This document shows, one piece after another, positions 25,709 to 34,225 of a stretch of 39,077 nucleotides of DNA (positions are counted from its first letter, which is position 1; each line of letters begins with the position of its first letter). The notes beneath the pieces were generated by a model that saw only the letters and a list, made by a program, of their open reading frames with translations, searched no databases and had not been told where the DNA came from. The stretch is from the NCBI RefSeq assembly GCF_009831555.1, contig NZ_WUUU01000011.1, positions 1-39,077 on the forward strand. Reading direction: 5' to 3'. Source of the stretch: Halobacterium bonnevillei (lineage in GTDB: Archaea > Halobacteriota > Halobacteria > Halobacteriales > Halobacteriaceae). A program made the position numbers and the translations under genes.

Positions 25709-25947
25709 GCGAGCGTGTAGATGCGCTTGCGGGCGTCCGAGAACGAGAACCGGGACTCGACGACCTCGTGTTCCTCGAGGCGGGTGAGCGCGTAGCGGAC
25801 CGTGCGTGCGGGAAGCAGGGTTTCTTCTGCGAGTTCGCTCTGGGTGAGGGTGTCGTTGTATTCCAGGACCTTCGCGACCAGCTTGGCGCTGGGCGGCAGG
25901 TCTTCGAGTGCTTCGACCGTGTCGCCGTCGAGTGCGGTGGCGCTCAT
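25705..25947 (-). CDS. Small winged-helix DNA-binding protein divergent from PAN
   Basis: 80 residues, almost all one winged helix: LPPSAKLVAKVLEYNDTLTQ, SELAEETLLPARTVRYALTRL (recognition helix) and EVVESRFSFSDARKRIYTLA (wing). The MarR/TrmB-like fold is common among small haloarchaeal regulators. The ATG at 25947 follows the AT-rich TTATCTTTAAGC, so it is probably leaderless. It shares a 124-base AT-rich divergent promoter region with the PAN gene, in which AATGC occurs three times (25962, 25975, 25993). It may regulate itself and PAN. The stop lies in the tandem repeat. Confidence 0.85.
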   Translation of the reverse strand: MSATALDGDTVEALEDLPPSAKLVAKVLEYNDTLTQSELAEETLLPARTVRYALTRLEEHEVVESRFSFSDARKRIYTLA

Positions 25948-26071
25948 ACCACCCCATACTGAATGCTTAAAGATAATGCTTTCGCTATTGAAAATGCGTA
26001 TTGGTTATTATTCCGCCGGGTATGTTGGGTCACCCGAAGCCTCTTATGAACCAGCGCCTTACTCTCGTGTG

Positions 26072-27286
26072 ATGACCGAGACCGCAGAGGACGCGGAGCT
26101 GCCCTACGAAGACGGCGCTTCTCTCCAGGAGAAAATCGAAGCGCTCGAAGAGCAGCTCTCGGCCCTCGAGGACGAGAACGAGGAGATGCGGGACCGTCTC
26201 CTCGACGCGAACGCCGAGAACAACAAGTACCAACAGAAACTCGAACGCCTCTCCCACGAGAACAAGAAGCTCAAGCAGTCGCCGCTGTTCGTCGCCACCG
26301 TCCAGGAACTCAACGACGACGGCGCCATCATCAAACAGCACGGCAACAACCAGGAGGCGCTCACCGAGGTCACCGACGAACTCCGCGAGGACCTCGAACC
26401 CGGCGCCCGGGTCGCCGTGAACAACTCGCTGTCCATCGTCGAACGACTCGACGACGAGGCGGACGTCCGCGCCCGCGTCATGGAAGTCGACGAGTCGCCG
26501 GAGGTCGGCTACGACGACATCGGCGGCCTCAACGACCAGCTCCGCGAGGTCCGGGAGACCGTCGAACTCCCGATGAAGAACCCCGAACTGTTCGACACCG
26601 TCGGCATCGACCCGCCGAGCGGCGTGCTCCTGCACGGGCCGCCCGGTACCGGGAAGACGCTGATGGCGAAGGCCGTCGCGAACCAGACGGACGCGACGTT
26701 CATCAAGATGGCCGGCAGCGAACTCGTCCACAAGTTCATCGGTGAAGGCGCGAAGCTCGTTCGCGACCTCTTCCAGGTCGCCCGCGACCACGAGCCGGCC
26801 GTCGTCTTCATCGACGAGATCGACGCCATCGCGTCGAAGCGCACGGACTCCAAGACGAGCGGCGACGCGGAAGTCCAGCGCACGATGATGCAGTTGCTCT
26901 CCGAGATGGACGGCTTCGACGAGCGCGGGGACATCCGTATCATCGCCGCGACCAACCGCTTCGACATGCTCGACCGCGCCATCCTCCGGCCCGGCCGCTT
27001 CGACCGCCTCATCGAGGTGCCGAACCCCGACGACGTCGGTCGCGAGAAGATCTTCCGCATCCACACGCGGCGCATGAACCTCGCCGACGACGTGGACTTC
27101 GCGAAGCTCGCCACGGACACCGACGGCCGCTCCGGCGCAGACGTCGCCGCGATCTGCACGGAGGCCGGGATGTTCGCCATCCGGGACGACCGCGAGCAGA
27201 TCACGATGGCGGACTTCGAGGCCGCACGCGAGAAACTCGAACAGGACACCGACGCCGCCGCGGAACCGACGCGGACGTTCGCGTAA
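26072..27286 (+). CDS. pan: Proteasome-activating nucleotidase (PAN)
   Basis: Hexameric AAA ATPase that unfolds substrates for the 20S proteasome. The 404-residue protein has an N-terminal coiled coil (residues 15-80), an OB domain (residues 85-140), then the AAA module. Motifs are Walker A GPPGTGKT, Walker B VVFIDEIDAIA, sensor IIAATNRFD and the double-arginine finger LRPGRFDR. The pore loop is near FIGEGAKL. The C-terminus ends TFA, where Phe may replace Tyr of the HbYX docking motif. The ATG at 26072 stands 27 bases after CTTATG, so it is leaderless; the longer upstream frame is not translated. A T-rich stretch at 27324-27336 may end the transcript. Confidence 0.96.
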   Translation: MTETAEDAELPYEDGASLQEKIEALEEQLSALEDENEEMRDRLLDANAENNKYQQKLERLSHENKKLKQSPLFVATVQELNDDGAIIKQHGNNQEALTEVTDELREDLEPGARVAVNNSLSIVERLDDEADVRARVMEVDESPEVGYDDIGGLNDQLREVRETVELPMKNPELFDTVGIDPPSGVLLHGPPGTGKTLMAKAVANQTDATFIKMAGSELVHKFIGEGAKLVRDLFQVARDHEPAVVFIDEIDAIASKRTDSKTSGDAEVQRTMMQLLSEMDGFDERGDIRIIAATNRFDMLDRAILRPGRFDRLIEVPNPDDVGREKIFRIHTRRMNLADDVDFAKLATDTDGRSGADVAAICTEAGMFAIRDDREQITMADFEAAREKLEQDTDAAAEPTRTFA

Positions 27287-27452
27287 CGCGGCCCGATCGG
27301 TCTCGGAGCCGGTTCTCGGTCTCGGCTTTTAGTTTCTCGAGCGGCCGCGCTGGGACTCCTCCACCTACAGCTCCGAGCCCGTCGCGTCGAAGCTGTTCGC
27401 GGACAGGGGGTGTGACGTCACTTCCCCCTCGGCACCGGCACCGCACCGTGTC

Positions 27453-27470
27453 GCGGAAACATACTTCCGC
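27453..27470. promoter_or_regulatory. Distal NrpR-type operator
   Basis: GCGGAA-N6-TTCCGC, a perfect six-base-arm palindrome containing the GGAA-N6-TTCC operator established for NrpR of Methanococcus. It lies 106 bp, close to ten helical turns, from a second such site. It is upstream of the likely TATA box of the aminotransferase gene. Confidence 0.65.
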
Positions 27471-27535
27471 TATTTTGCGGCGGAGAATATCACAAATCCC
27501 GTTCAACGCCCTTTGAGGGACAATTCGGGGATAGA

Positions 27536-27546
27536 TTTATCATATC
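27536..27546 (+). promoter_or_regulatory. TATA-like box of the aminotransferase-NrpR operon
   Basis: TTTATCATATCC in otherwise GC-rich DNA. The expected transcript start, near 27563, would lie within the proximal NrpR-type operator, giving a 20-base leader. A second AT-rich word (TAGAATAC, 27553-27560) could instead give a leaderless start. Confidence 0.5.
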
Positions 27547-27559
27547 CGCGCCTAGAATA

Positions 27560-27575
27560 CGGAAGTAGAGTTCCG
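27560..27575. promoter_or_regulatory. Proximal NrpR-type operator overlapping the predicted transcript start
   Basis: CGGAA-GTAGAG-TTCCG, a perfect palindrome matching GGAA-N6-TTCC. Its place over the predicted start of transcription fits repression. It ends eight bases before the ATG at 27583. The regulator is probably one of the two NrpR-like proteins of this locus. Confidence 0.7.
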
Positions 27576-27582
27576 GTTACAG

Positions 27583-28983
27583 ATGGCTCCACCAACCACC
27601 GACGACCTGTCGACGGACGAACTACTGGCTCGCGAGTACGACCGCTACACCGACCGCACGCCGAACTCCGCGGACGTGGCCGAGACACTCCGGGAGATCG
27701 TCCCGGCAGGCGTCTGTAGCACGTTCCGCGCGTACGACCCCCATCCCGTTCACGCGGAGCGCGCAGAGGGCGCGTCGATGTTCGACGTGGACGGCAACGA
27801 GTACCTCGACTTCGCGCTGAACAACGGCACGCAGCTCGTCGGCCACGCACACCCGACGCTCACCGACGAAGTGAGCGACCAGCTCGAGGACGGCACGCTG
27901 TACACGCGGCCGTCGGAGCTCATCGGGTACGCCGCGCAGCCCCTCGTCGACCGCTGGGACGCCATCGAACAGGTCCGGTTCACGAACAGCGGGACCGAGG
28001 CCGTGATGCACGCGACGCGGCTCGCTCGCGCGTACACCGGCCGCGAGAAACTCATCCGCATGGAGGGTGCGTACCACGGCGCCCACGACCCGGCGCTCGT
28101 GAGCAAGATGCCGCCGGTCGAGCAGGCCGGGCCGGCCAGCGACCCGCGCCCGGTCAAGGAGTCGCAGGGCATTCCCGACGCGGTGCCGGAGGACGTACTG
28201 CTCGCGCAATACAACGACCCGAACAGCGTCGAGCGCCTGCTCCGCGACCACGGCAGCGAGGTTGCGGCGATTCTCGTCGAACCCGCGTGCCTCAACCTCG
28301 GCCTGGTCGAGCCCGAGGACGGGTTCCTGGAGTCGGTGCGCTCGCTGGCCGACGAGTACAACGTCGTCCTCATCTTCGACGAGGTGAAGACGGGCGTCAA
28401 GCTCGCACCCGGTGGCGGCGCCGAATACTACAGCGTTCAACCGGACCTCGTCGCGCTCGCGAAAGCAATCGGCGGCGGCTACCCGGTCGGCGCGTTCGGC
28501 GGCCGCCGCGACATCATGGAACTCGTCGCGGCCGACCTCCAGGAGGGCGTCGCGACGGGCGCGGCCCACTACGGCACGTACAACGGGAATCCGCTGGCGC
28601 TGCGCGCGGTGGGCGTGACGCTGCGGGAGATTCTCACCGCGGACGCCTACGACCACGTCACCGGGCTCGCGGAGATGCTCGCGGACGGCTACCGCGAAAT
28701 CGCGGCTGACGCCGGCCTCGACGCGCAGGTCAAACACGTGGGGTCCCAGGGGATGGTCCACTTCACGGACGAACCGATACGCACGTTCCGCGACTGGGAG
28801 CACATCGACGAACAGTTCCACGAGGCGTACTGGATCAGCATGCTGAACCGCGGCGTCATCCCGCACCCGCACGACGCCTCACAGCAGTGGACAGTCAGCG
28901 TCCAGCACACCGCCGAGGACGTGGAGGCTCACCTCGAGGCGTTCGCTGCCATCGCGGATGACCTCGCGGCGGCCCAGGAGTGA
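27583..28983 (+). CDS. Class III aminotransferase, glutamate-1-semialdehyde-aminomutase-like
   Basis: PLP enzyme of 466 residues. VRFTNSGTEAVMHATRLARAY binds the phosphate, VVLIFDEVKTGVKLAPGG carries the PLP aspartate, and LALAKAIGGGYPVGAFGG holds the Schiff-base lysine. The sequence is closer to glutamate-1-semialdehyde aminomutases than to ornithine or GABA transaminases. A housekeeping heme role is unlikely because it leads a nitrogen-type operon behind two NrpR-like operators. The likely task is amino-group transfer on an amine or amino acid taken up by the neighbouring transporter; the substrate is unknown. Seven bases separate it from the regulator gene that follows. Confidence 0.85.
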   Translation: MAPPTTDDLSTDELLAREYDRYTDRTPNSADVAETLREIVPAGVCSTFRAYDPHPVHAERAEGASMFDVDGNEYLDFALNNGTQLVGHAHPTLTDEVSDQLEDGTLYTRPSELIGYAAQPLVDRWDAIEQVRFTNSGTEAVMHATRLARAYTGREKLIRMEGAYHGAHDPALVSKMPPVEQAGPASDPRPVKESQGIPDAVPEDVLLAQYNDPNSVERLLRDHGSEVAAILVEPACLNLGLVEPEDGFLESVRSLADEYNVVLIFDEVKTGVKLAPGGGAEYYSVQPDLVALAKAIGGGYPVGAFGGRRDIMELVAADLQEGVATGAAHYGTYNGNPLALRAVGVTLREILTADAYDHVTGLAEMLADGYREIAADAGLDAQVKHVGSQGMVHFTDEPIRTFRDWEHIDEQFHEAYWISMLNRGVIPHPHDASQQWTVSVQHTAEDVEAHLEAFAAIADDLAAAQE

Positions 28984-28990
28984 CGCGTCG

Positions 28991-30004
28991 ATGGCATCCG
29001 ACCCCGACCAGCGGACGTACGACATCCTCCGATTGCTGGCGGCGCACGAACCCGTGGGCAGCGTCCACCTGACGGAGCACCTCCGGGAACGCGGCTACTC
29101 GCTGACCGAGCGGACGGTCCGACTGACGCTCTCGGACCTCGACGACGAGGGCCTCACCGAGAAGGCCGGCGGGAAGGGCCGGCGGTTGACGGCGGCCGGT
29201 CGCGCGGAACTCGAACGCGGCGGCGTCAGCGGCCGCGTCCAGCACGTCCGCGAGCGGCTCGCGGACCTCACGAGCCGCGTGACCTACGACCCGGATAGCG
29301 ACGACGGCGACCTGGTAGTCGGAACGGTGCGCGTCCCGGAGACAGAGCGGTCGACGCTCGAGGAACTGCTCGCGGGACTCGACGACTCACCGCTCGGACC
29401 GGTCACCGCCTCCGTCGAGCCGGTGACGGTCGACGGAATCGACTCCCTGGAGGTGGCGGCACCGTCGAGTGTCACGGTCGACGGCGTGCTGTTGTCCAGC
29501 GGCATCGACAGCCACCCCGACACGCTCGGCCTCGTGGAGTACGACCCCGACCCCGACCCGGGGTCGCTCCCCTACGAGGACGACGACCCCGGTGCGGATG
29601 GCGGCGCGATTCGGCGGTTCACCGACGTCATCGGCGACGAACGCGCGACCCTGGACCTCGTGTCACTGCTCATCGACGCCGGCCGAACCGACGTTTCCAG
29701 CGCACTGGACGGCGACACCGGGTTGCTCGTCGCCGACAACCGCGAGGTGCCGCTGGCGAAGTACGACACTGCCCGCGAGCGGGCAACGAGAACGCGAGAG
29801 CGACTCGGCGGCGTCCTCGACTTGCGGCGGCCCCGGGAGTCCGGACCGTTCCCCTGGGGCGAACCGGGATGGACGTTCGCGTCGCTGACGTACGCGGGGA
29901 CCGCGGAGTGCGTCATCTCGCTGTGCGTGGAAGCCGGAATCGCTGCCGACTGGGAGACGCTCGCCGGGACGCGTCCCCGGTCTGACCTCTCTAGCACCCG
30001 CTAG
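28991..30004 (+). CDS. NrpR-like transcription regulator, first copy
   Basis: 337 residues. An N-terminal winged helix (QRTYDILRLLAAHEPVGSV, RGYSLTERTVRLTLSDLDDEGL) is followed by a DUF128/NRD-type effector domain from about residue 75 to the end, with LGPVTASVEPV, PSSVTVDGVLLSSGI and GGVLDLRRPRE. In methanogens NrpR represses nitrogen genes and is released by 2-oxoglutarate. This copy has only one effector-domain region. It is co-transcribed with the aminotransferase behind two GGAA-N6-TTCC sites, so it probably controls itself. It is paralogous to the protein at 35079-36179 over its whole length. Confidence 0.82.
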   Translation: MASDPDQRTYDILRLLAAHEPVGSVHLTEHLRERGYSLTERTVRLTLSDLDDEGLTEKAGGKGRRLTAAGRAELERGGVSGRVQHVRERLADLTSRVTYDPDSDDGDLVVGTVRVPETERSTLEELLAGLDDSPLGPVTASVEPVTVDGIDSLEVAAPSSVTVDGVLLSSGIDSHPDTLGLVEYDPDPDPGSLPYEDDDPGADGGAIRRFTDVIGDERATLDLVSLLIDAGRTDVSSALDGDTGLLVADNREVPLAKYDTARERATRTRERLGGVLDLRRPRESGPFPWGEPGWTFASLTYAGTAECVISLCVEAGIAADWETLAGTRPRSDLSSTR

Positions 30005-30177
30005 CAGCGGCAGTACGAGCGAACGAATCGGGGCCTGTTCTGAGCCGTCCGCTCTCGGCTGAATAGTTTCCACGCCGAAAGGGGCGGATCGAACAGCCGT
30101 GGGCCCCAGTAGTGGCGGCGTCGCGTACGAAGGCTTATGTATCCCTACCTGTGATTGACTGGCACGGTGGCAAACAC

Positions 30178-31287
30178 ATGCCAGGTAACAATTCACACTC
30201 TCGGCGGGAGTTCATCCGGACGACTGCAGCTGGCGCGGGAGCGGTCACGCTCTCCGGGCTCGCAGGCTGTACAGGCATCCTCGGCGGCGGCGGTGACAGC
30301 GGACCGCTGTCCGTAGCCGTCTACGGGGGCGTGTTCAAGGAGGTCATGGACGAACACCTCTTCGACCCCTTCCGCGAGGAGGTCGACTTCGAGGTCGAGT
30401 CCAAGGCCGCGCCGACCTCCGAGGAAGCGCTCACGCAGTACGACAACGCCGTCTCGGCGGGCGAAGCGCCCGTCGACGTCGCCATCATGGCGAACACCGG
30501 CGTCCTCAAGGGCCTGAACAAGGACCTGTGGCACTTCTGGAGCGACGACGACTTCGACAACCTCCAGTACATCACTGACAACCTCATCAACGAGACCGAC
30601 GACGGCGTCGCCGCGATCGGCGCGCTGTCGTGGTACATCAACCTCGTCCAGAACACGGAGCAGTTCGACGAGACCATCGACTCGTGGACCGCGCTCTGGG
30701 ACGACGAGTACAAGGGCGACCTCGCGCTCCTCAGCTACGCGTCGAACTCCTTCCTCCTCGAAGTCACGGCCGAAGTCCACTTCGACGGCAAGGAGATGCT
30801 GAACAGCAGGGACGGCATCGAGCAGTGCCTCGAGAAGCTCCAGGGCGTGAAGTCCCAGGCGGGCATGTGGTACGAGAACGAGGCGGAGTTCCAGTCCCGC
30901 CTCCGCAACGGCGAAGTCCCGGCGGGGATGCTGTACAACGACGTCACCCTGGTCATGCAGGACAAGGGCGCGCCGGTGCAGACGAACTTCGTCGAGGAGG
31001 GGTCGATCCTCGACTCCGGGCTGTGGGTCACGCTCAAGTCCTCGAACCTCAAGGAGGAGGCCCGCCAGTTCATCGACTACGCCAGCCAGCCGGACGTTCA
31101 GGACACGGTCGCGCAGAACCTCTACACGAGTCCGACGATTAAGCGCGAGCACTCTAGCATCGACGACGAGACCTACGAGAAGATCGCCGGCCCGGGTCCG
31201 TCCGAGGCCATCACCCCGAAGTACGAACTGTACGTCGAGGAAGCTGACTGGGTCAACGAGAAGTGGAACGAGTTCATCACCAACTGA
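30178..31287 (+). CDS. Substrate-binding lipoprotein of a spermidine/putrescine-type ABC transporter
   Basis: Extracellular solute receptor, 369 residues. It starts with a Tat lipoprotein signal: SRREFIRTTAAGAGAVTLSG followed by the lipobox LAGC. The mature part has the PotD/PotF-like pattern VAVYGGVFKEVMDEHLFDPF, then WTALWDDEYKGDLALLSY and RNGEVPAGMLYNDV. The ligand could be a polyamine, agmatine or a related cation or amide; the family also includes other specificities. The ATG at 30178 is preceded by a TATA-like GGCTTATGT near 30137, giving a separate promoter for the transport genes. No GGAA-N6-TTCC site is found here. Confidence 0.88.
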   Translation: MPGNNSHSRREFIRTTAAGAGAVTLSGLAGCTGILGGGGDSGPLSVAVYGGVFKEVMDEHLFDPFREEVDFEVESKAAPTSEEALTQYDNAVSAGEAPVDVAIMANTGVLKGLNKDLWHFWSDDDFDNLQYITDNLINETDDGVAAIGALSWYINLVQNTEQFDETIDSWTALWDDEYKGDLALLSYASNSFLLEVTAEVHFDGKEMLNSRDGIEQCLEKLQGVKSQAGMWYENEAEFQSRLRNGEVPAGMLYNDVTLVMQDKGAPVQTNFVEEGSILDSGLWVTLKSSNLKEEARQFIDYASQPDVQDTVAQNLYTSPTIKREHSSIDDETYEKIAGPGPSEAITPKYELYVEEADWVNEKWNEFITN

Positions 31288-31290
31288 CGC

Positions 31291-32367
31291 ATGAGTGGAA
31301 TCTCTCTCCAGGATATCTCTAAGCGGTACTCTGGCTCGGTGCTCGCGGTCGACGACATCGACCTCGAGATCGAGAGCGGTGAGTTCGTCACGCTCGTCGG
31401 GCCCTCCGGCTGCGGGAAGACCACGACCCTGCGGACCATCGCGGGCTTCGAGAAGCCGACCGCCGGAACGGTCCACATCGGTGGCAAGGACGTCACCGAC
31501 GCGCCGCCGTACGAACGCAACACCGGGATGGTGTTCCAGGACTTCGCGCTGTTCCCGCATCTGACCGTCCACGAGAACGTCGCCTACGGCATGGAAGCGG
31601 ACGGTGGCTACACGGACGAGGAGATCGACGCACGCGTCGCGGAGATGCTGGAACTGGTCGAACTCCCCGGCACGGGCGACCGGAAGCCCGACCAGCTGTC
31701 GGGGGGCCAGCAGCAGCGCATCGCGCTCGCCCGCGCGCTCGCCCCGAAGCCCGACGCGTTGCTGCTGGACGAACCGCTCGCGAGCCTCGACAAGAAGCTC
31801 CGCGAGCAGATGCAGGTCGAGTTGCGCCGCATCCAGCAGGAAGTCGGCATCACCACCGTCTTCGTCACGCACAACCAGGAGGAAGCGCTCACGATGTCCG
31901 ACCGCCTCGCCGTGATGAACGAGGGCAAGTTCGAGCAGGTCGGCCCGCCGGGCGACGTCTACAACGAACCCGAGACGCGGTTCGTCGCCGACTTCATCGG
32001 CACGGCGAACATCTTCGACGGTGACGTGACACAGACCGAGGACGGCTACGTGAGCGTCGACTGCGGCGACGTCGAGGTCGAGTCGACTGCGACCAGGGAA
32101 ACCGCCGTCGGCGACGACGTCTCCGTCGTCGCGCGACCCGAGCGGTTCAACTTCCAGTCGTCTACCGACGACGACCGGGACGAGAACGTATTCACGGGCG
32201 AAGTCACGTTCCGGCGCCACCTCGGGAGCAGCGTCGAGTACCGCATCGAGACGGCCGAGGGCCGCGAAGTCGTCGTCGTGCGGCCGAGCGGGCTGGACGA
32301 ACACGAACCGGGCGAGCAAGTGACGGTTTCCGTCGACGCCGACAACTGTCGGGTCGTCTCCACGTAA
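31291..32367 (+). CDS. potA: ABC transporter ATPase, PotA type
   Basis: 358 residues. Walker A GPSGCGKTTT, Q-loop MVFQDFALFPHLTV, signature LSGGQQQRIALARAL, Walker B ALLLDEPLASLD and switch histidine VFVTHNQEEAL. The C-terminal 120 residues form the TOBE domain usual for PotA/FbpC-type ATPases. Three bases separate it from the receptor gene and one base from the permease gene. Specificity is inferred from neighbours; FbpC-like iron or thiamine importers share the architecture. Confidence 0.93.
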   Translation: MSGISLQDISKRYSGSVLAVDDIDLEIESGEFVTLVGPSGCGKTTTLRTIAGFEKPTAGTVHIGGKDVTDAPPYERNTGMVFQDFALFPHLTVHENVAYGMEADGGYTDEEIDARVAEMLELVELPGTGDRKPDQLSGGQQQRIALARALAPKPDALLLDEPLASLDKKLREQMQVELRRIQQEVGITTVFVTHNQEEALTMSDRLAVMNEGKFEQVGPPGDVYNEPETRFVADFIGTANIFDGDVTQTEDGYVSVDCGDVEVESTATRETAVGDDVSVVARPERFNFQSSTDDDRDENVFTGEVTFRRHLGSSVEYRIETAEGREVVVVRPSGLDEHEPGEQVTVSVDADNCRVVST

Positions 32368-32368
32368 C

Positions 32369-34225
32369 ATGGCGACCGAAACATCTACCAGCGACGGTGG
32401 CGAGTCGGGCCGCGCGGGCCTCAAGCAGAACGCCAAGTACTACATCCTCTCCTACCCGCTCGCGTGGCTGGTGTTCGTGTTCCTCGCTCCGCTGGGGATG
32501 CTGTTCATGTTCAGCTTCTGGGTGCACGTCCCCGGAACGGGGTACACGGCCGGGTTCACGCTGGACAACTACGCGCGGTTCTTCACCAGCTCGCTGTACG
32601 TCCAACAGCTCTGGGTCACGGTGGAACTGGCGCTCGTGACGGCCGTCGTGTCCCTGTTGCTGGGCTATCCACTGGCGTATTACCTCGCGCGCATCGACCG
32701 GCCGTGGCTGCGAAACGTGCTCCTGATAACGATCATCTCCTCGCTGTGGATCACGTACGTCATCCGGGCGTACGCGTGGCAGGTCATTCTCGCGTCCCGC
32801 GGCATCCTGAGTTCGCTCGGCGTCGCGACCGGGATTCTCGGGAGCCACCAGTCGTTCTACCCCGGATACTGGGGGCTCGTCGTCGGGATGGTGTACGTCT
32901 TCCTGCCGTTCATGGTGCTGTCGCTGTACAGCAGCATCCGGAACCTCGACGGGGAACTGCTGGAGGCGTCGAAGAACCTCGGCGCCGGCCCCGTGCGGAC
33001 GTTCCGCCGCGTGACGCTGCCGTTGACGAAGAACGGCATCGCGAGCGGGACGGCGCTGGTGTTCATCCTCGCGCTCGGCGCGTACGTGCTGCCGCGCCTG
33101 CTGGGCACGCCCAACCAGCGCACCCTACCGGTGCTCATCGAGCAACAGATCATGAGCGAGAGCAACTACCCGTTCGGGGCGGCGATGAGCGTCCTGCTCA
33201 TCGTCGTGATGCTCGTGTTCCTCTGGGCGCTCATTCGCATCACGAACGTCTCCGCAGCGAACATCGGCGGCGCGGAGGGCGTCACCGGTGAGGACGAGAC
33301 GTCGACGACCAGCGGCCCGGGCGCGCTTTCGGGCCTCTGGAGCCGACTGGGCGGCGTCGTCGCGGCGACCGGTCTCAGCCGGGTCTACGGGAGCGTCGCG
33401 TCGGCCGTCTCTGACCGGGTCGAGGCCGTCGACTCGGACACCCGCGAGTCGGTCATCGGTACGTCCTTCCGCGTGTACGTCGCCGCCGTGATGCTGTTCA
33501 TCGCTGCGCCGCTGGGCATCATCGTCGCGGTGTCCTTCACGCCCGAGGAGTTCCTGACGTTCCCGCCGGGTGGCTTCTCCACGCGGTGGTACGTCGAGTT
33601 CTTCACCGACCCGGCGTGGGTCCGATCGCTGGTCAACAGCCTCACCATCGCGGCGGCGGCGGCGCTGCTGTCGACGTCCATCGGCGGCATCCTCGCGTTC
33701 ACGCTCGACCGCTTCGACTACAAGTTCGGGTCGCTCATCGGGACGTTCGGCGTCCTGCCGATTCTCGTGCCGCCGGTCATCATCGCCGTCGCCTTCCTCG
33801 TCTTCTTCCTCCAGATCGGCCTGACGGGGACGCGGACGGGTATCATCGTCGCGCACGGCATCTTCTACGCGCCCCTGCCGTTCATCCTCATCACGCAGGG
33901 ACTCAGCGAACTGAACCGCACCTACGAGGAAGCCGCGATGAACCTCGGTGCGTCGCCGGTCCGCACGATCCGCACCATCACGTACCCGCTGCTGCGTGCG
34001 AACGTCGTCTCGGGTGCGCTGTTCGCGTTCATCCTCTCACTGAACGAGTACATCATCGCGTGGCTGCTGTCGCTGTTCCTGGTGAAGACCATCCCGATCC
34101 AGATCTTCAACCAGCTGCGGTACTCCTATCCGCCGACCATCGCGGCGGCGAGCACCGTGTTCATCCTGCTCACCGTCGTCGTCATGACCGCGATCAATCG
34201 GCTGTCCGGGGGGATCTGGGAGTGA
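32369..34225 (+). CDS. Fused PotB-PotC-type permease
   Basis: One 618-residue protein holds both membrane halves of the importer, which are normally separate proteins of about 280 residues. Each half has about six helices and its own ATPase-coupling EAA loop: EASKNLGAGPVRTFRRVTLPL near residue 200 and EEAAMNLGASPVRTIRTITYPL near residue 525. A polar linker of roughly 60 residues (about 300-360) joins them, with its ends in TGEDETSTTSGPG and VDSDTRESV. The frame is unbroken through the linker. The stop overlaps the amidase GTG start, tying transport to metabolism. Confidence 0.92.
   Translation: MATETSTSDGGESGRAGLKQNAKYYILSYPLAWLVFVFLAPLGMLFMFSFWVHVPGTGYTAGFTLDNYARFFTSSLYVQQLWVTVELALVTAVVSLLLGYPLAYYLARIDRPWLRNVLLITIISSLWITYVIRAYAWQVILASRGILSSLGVATGILGSHQSFYPGYWGLVVGMVYVFLPFMVLSLYSSIRNLDGELLEASKNLGAGPVRTFRRVTLPLTKNGIASGTALVFILALGAYVLPRLLGTPNQRTLPVLIEQQIMSESNYPFGAAMSVLLIVVMLVFLWALIRITNVSAANIGGAEGVTGEDETSTTSGPGALSGLWSRLGGVVAATGLSRVYGSVASAVSDRVEAVDSDTRESVIGTSFRVYVAAVMLFIAAPLGIIVAVSFTPEEFLTFPPGGFSTRWYVEFFTDPAWVRSLVNSLTIAAAAALLSTSIGGILAFTLDRFDYKFGSLIGTFGVLPILVPPVIIAVAFLVFFLQIGLTGTRTGIIVAHGIFYAPLPFILITQGLSELNRTYEEAAMNLGASPVRTIRTITYPLLRANVVSGALFAFILSLNEYIIAWLLSLFLVKTIPIQIFNQLRYSYPPTIAAASTVFILLTVVVMTAINRLSGGIWE

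Noticed and set aside
30005-30177. NrpR-type operator before the transporter genes
   Set aside because: No GGAA-N6-TTCC match is present; only a TTTCC/GAAAG-like pair with the wrong orientation and spacing.
30193-32436. A 747-codon open frame on the minus strand across the transporter genes
   Set aside because: It is antisense shadow of the receptor and ATPase genes, both of which carry clear family motifs.
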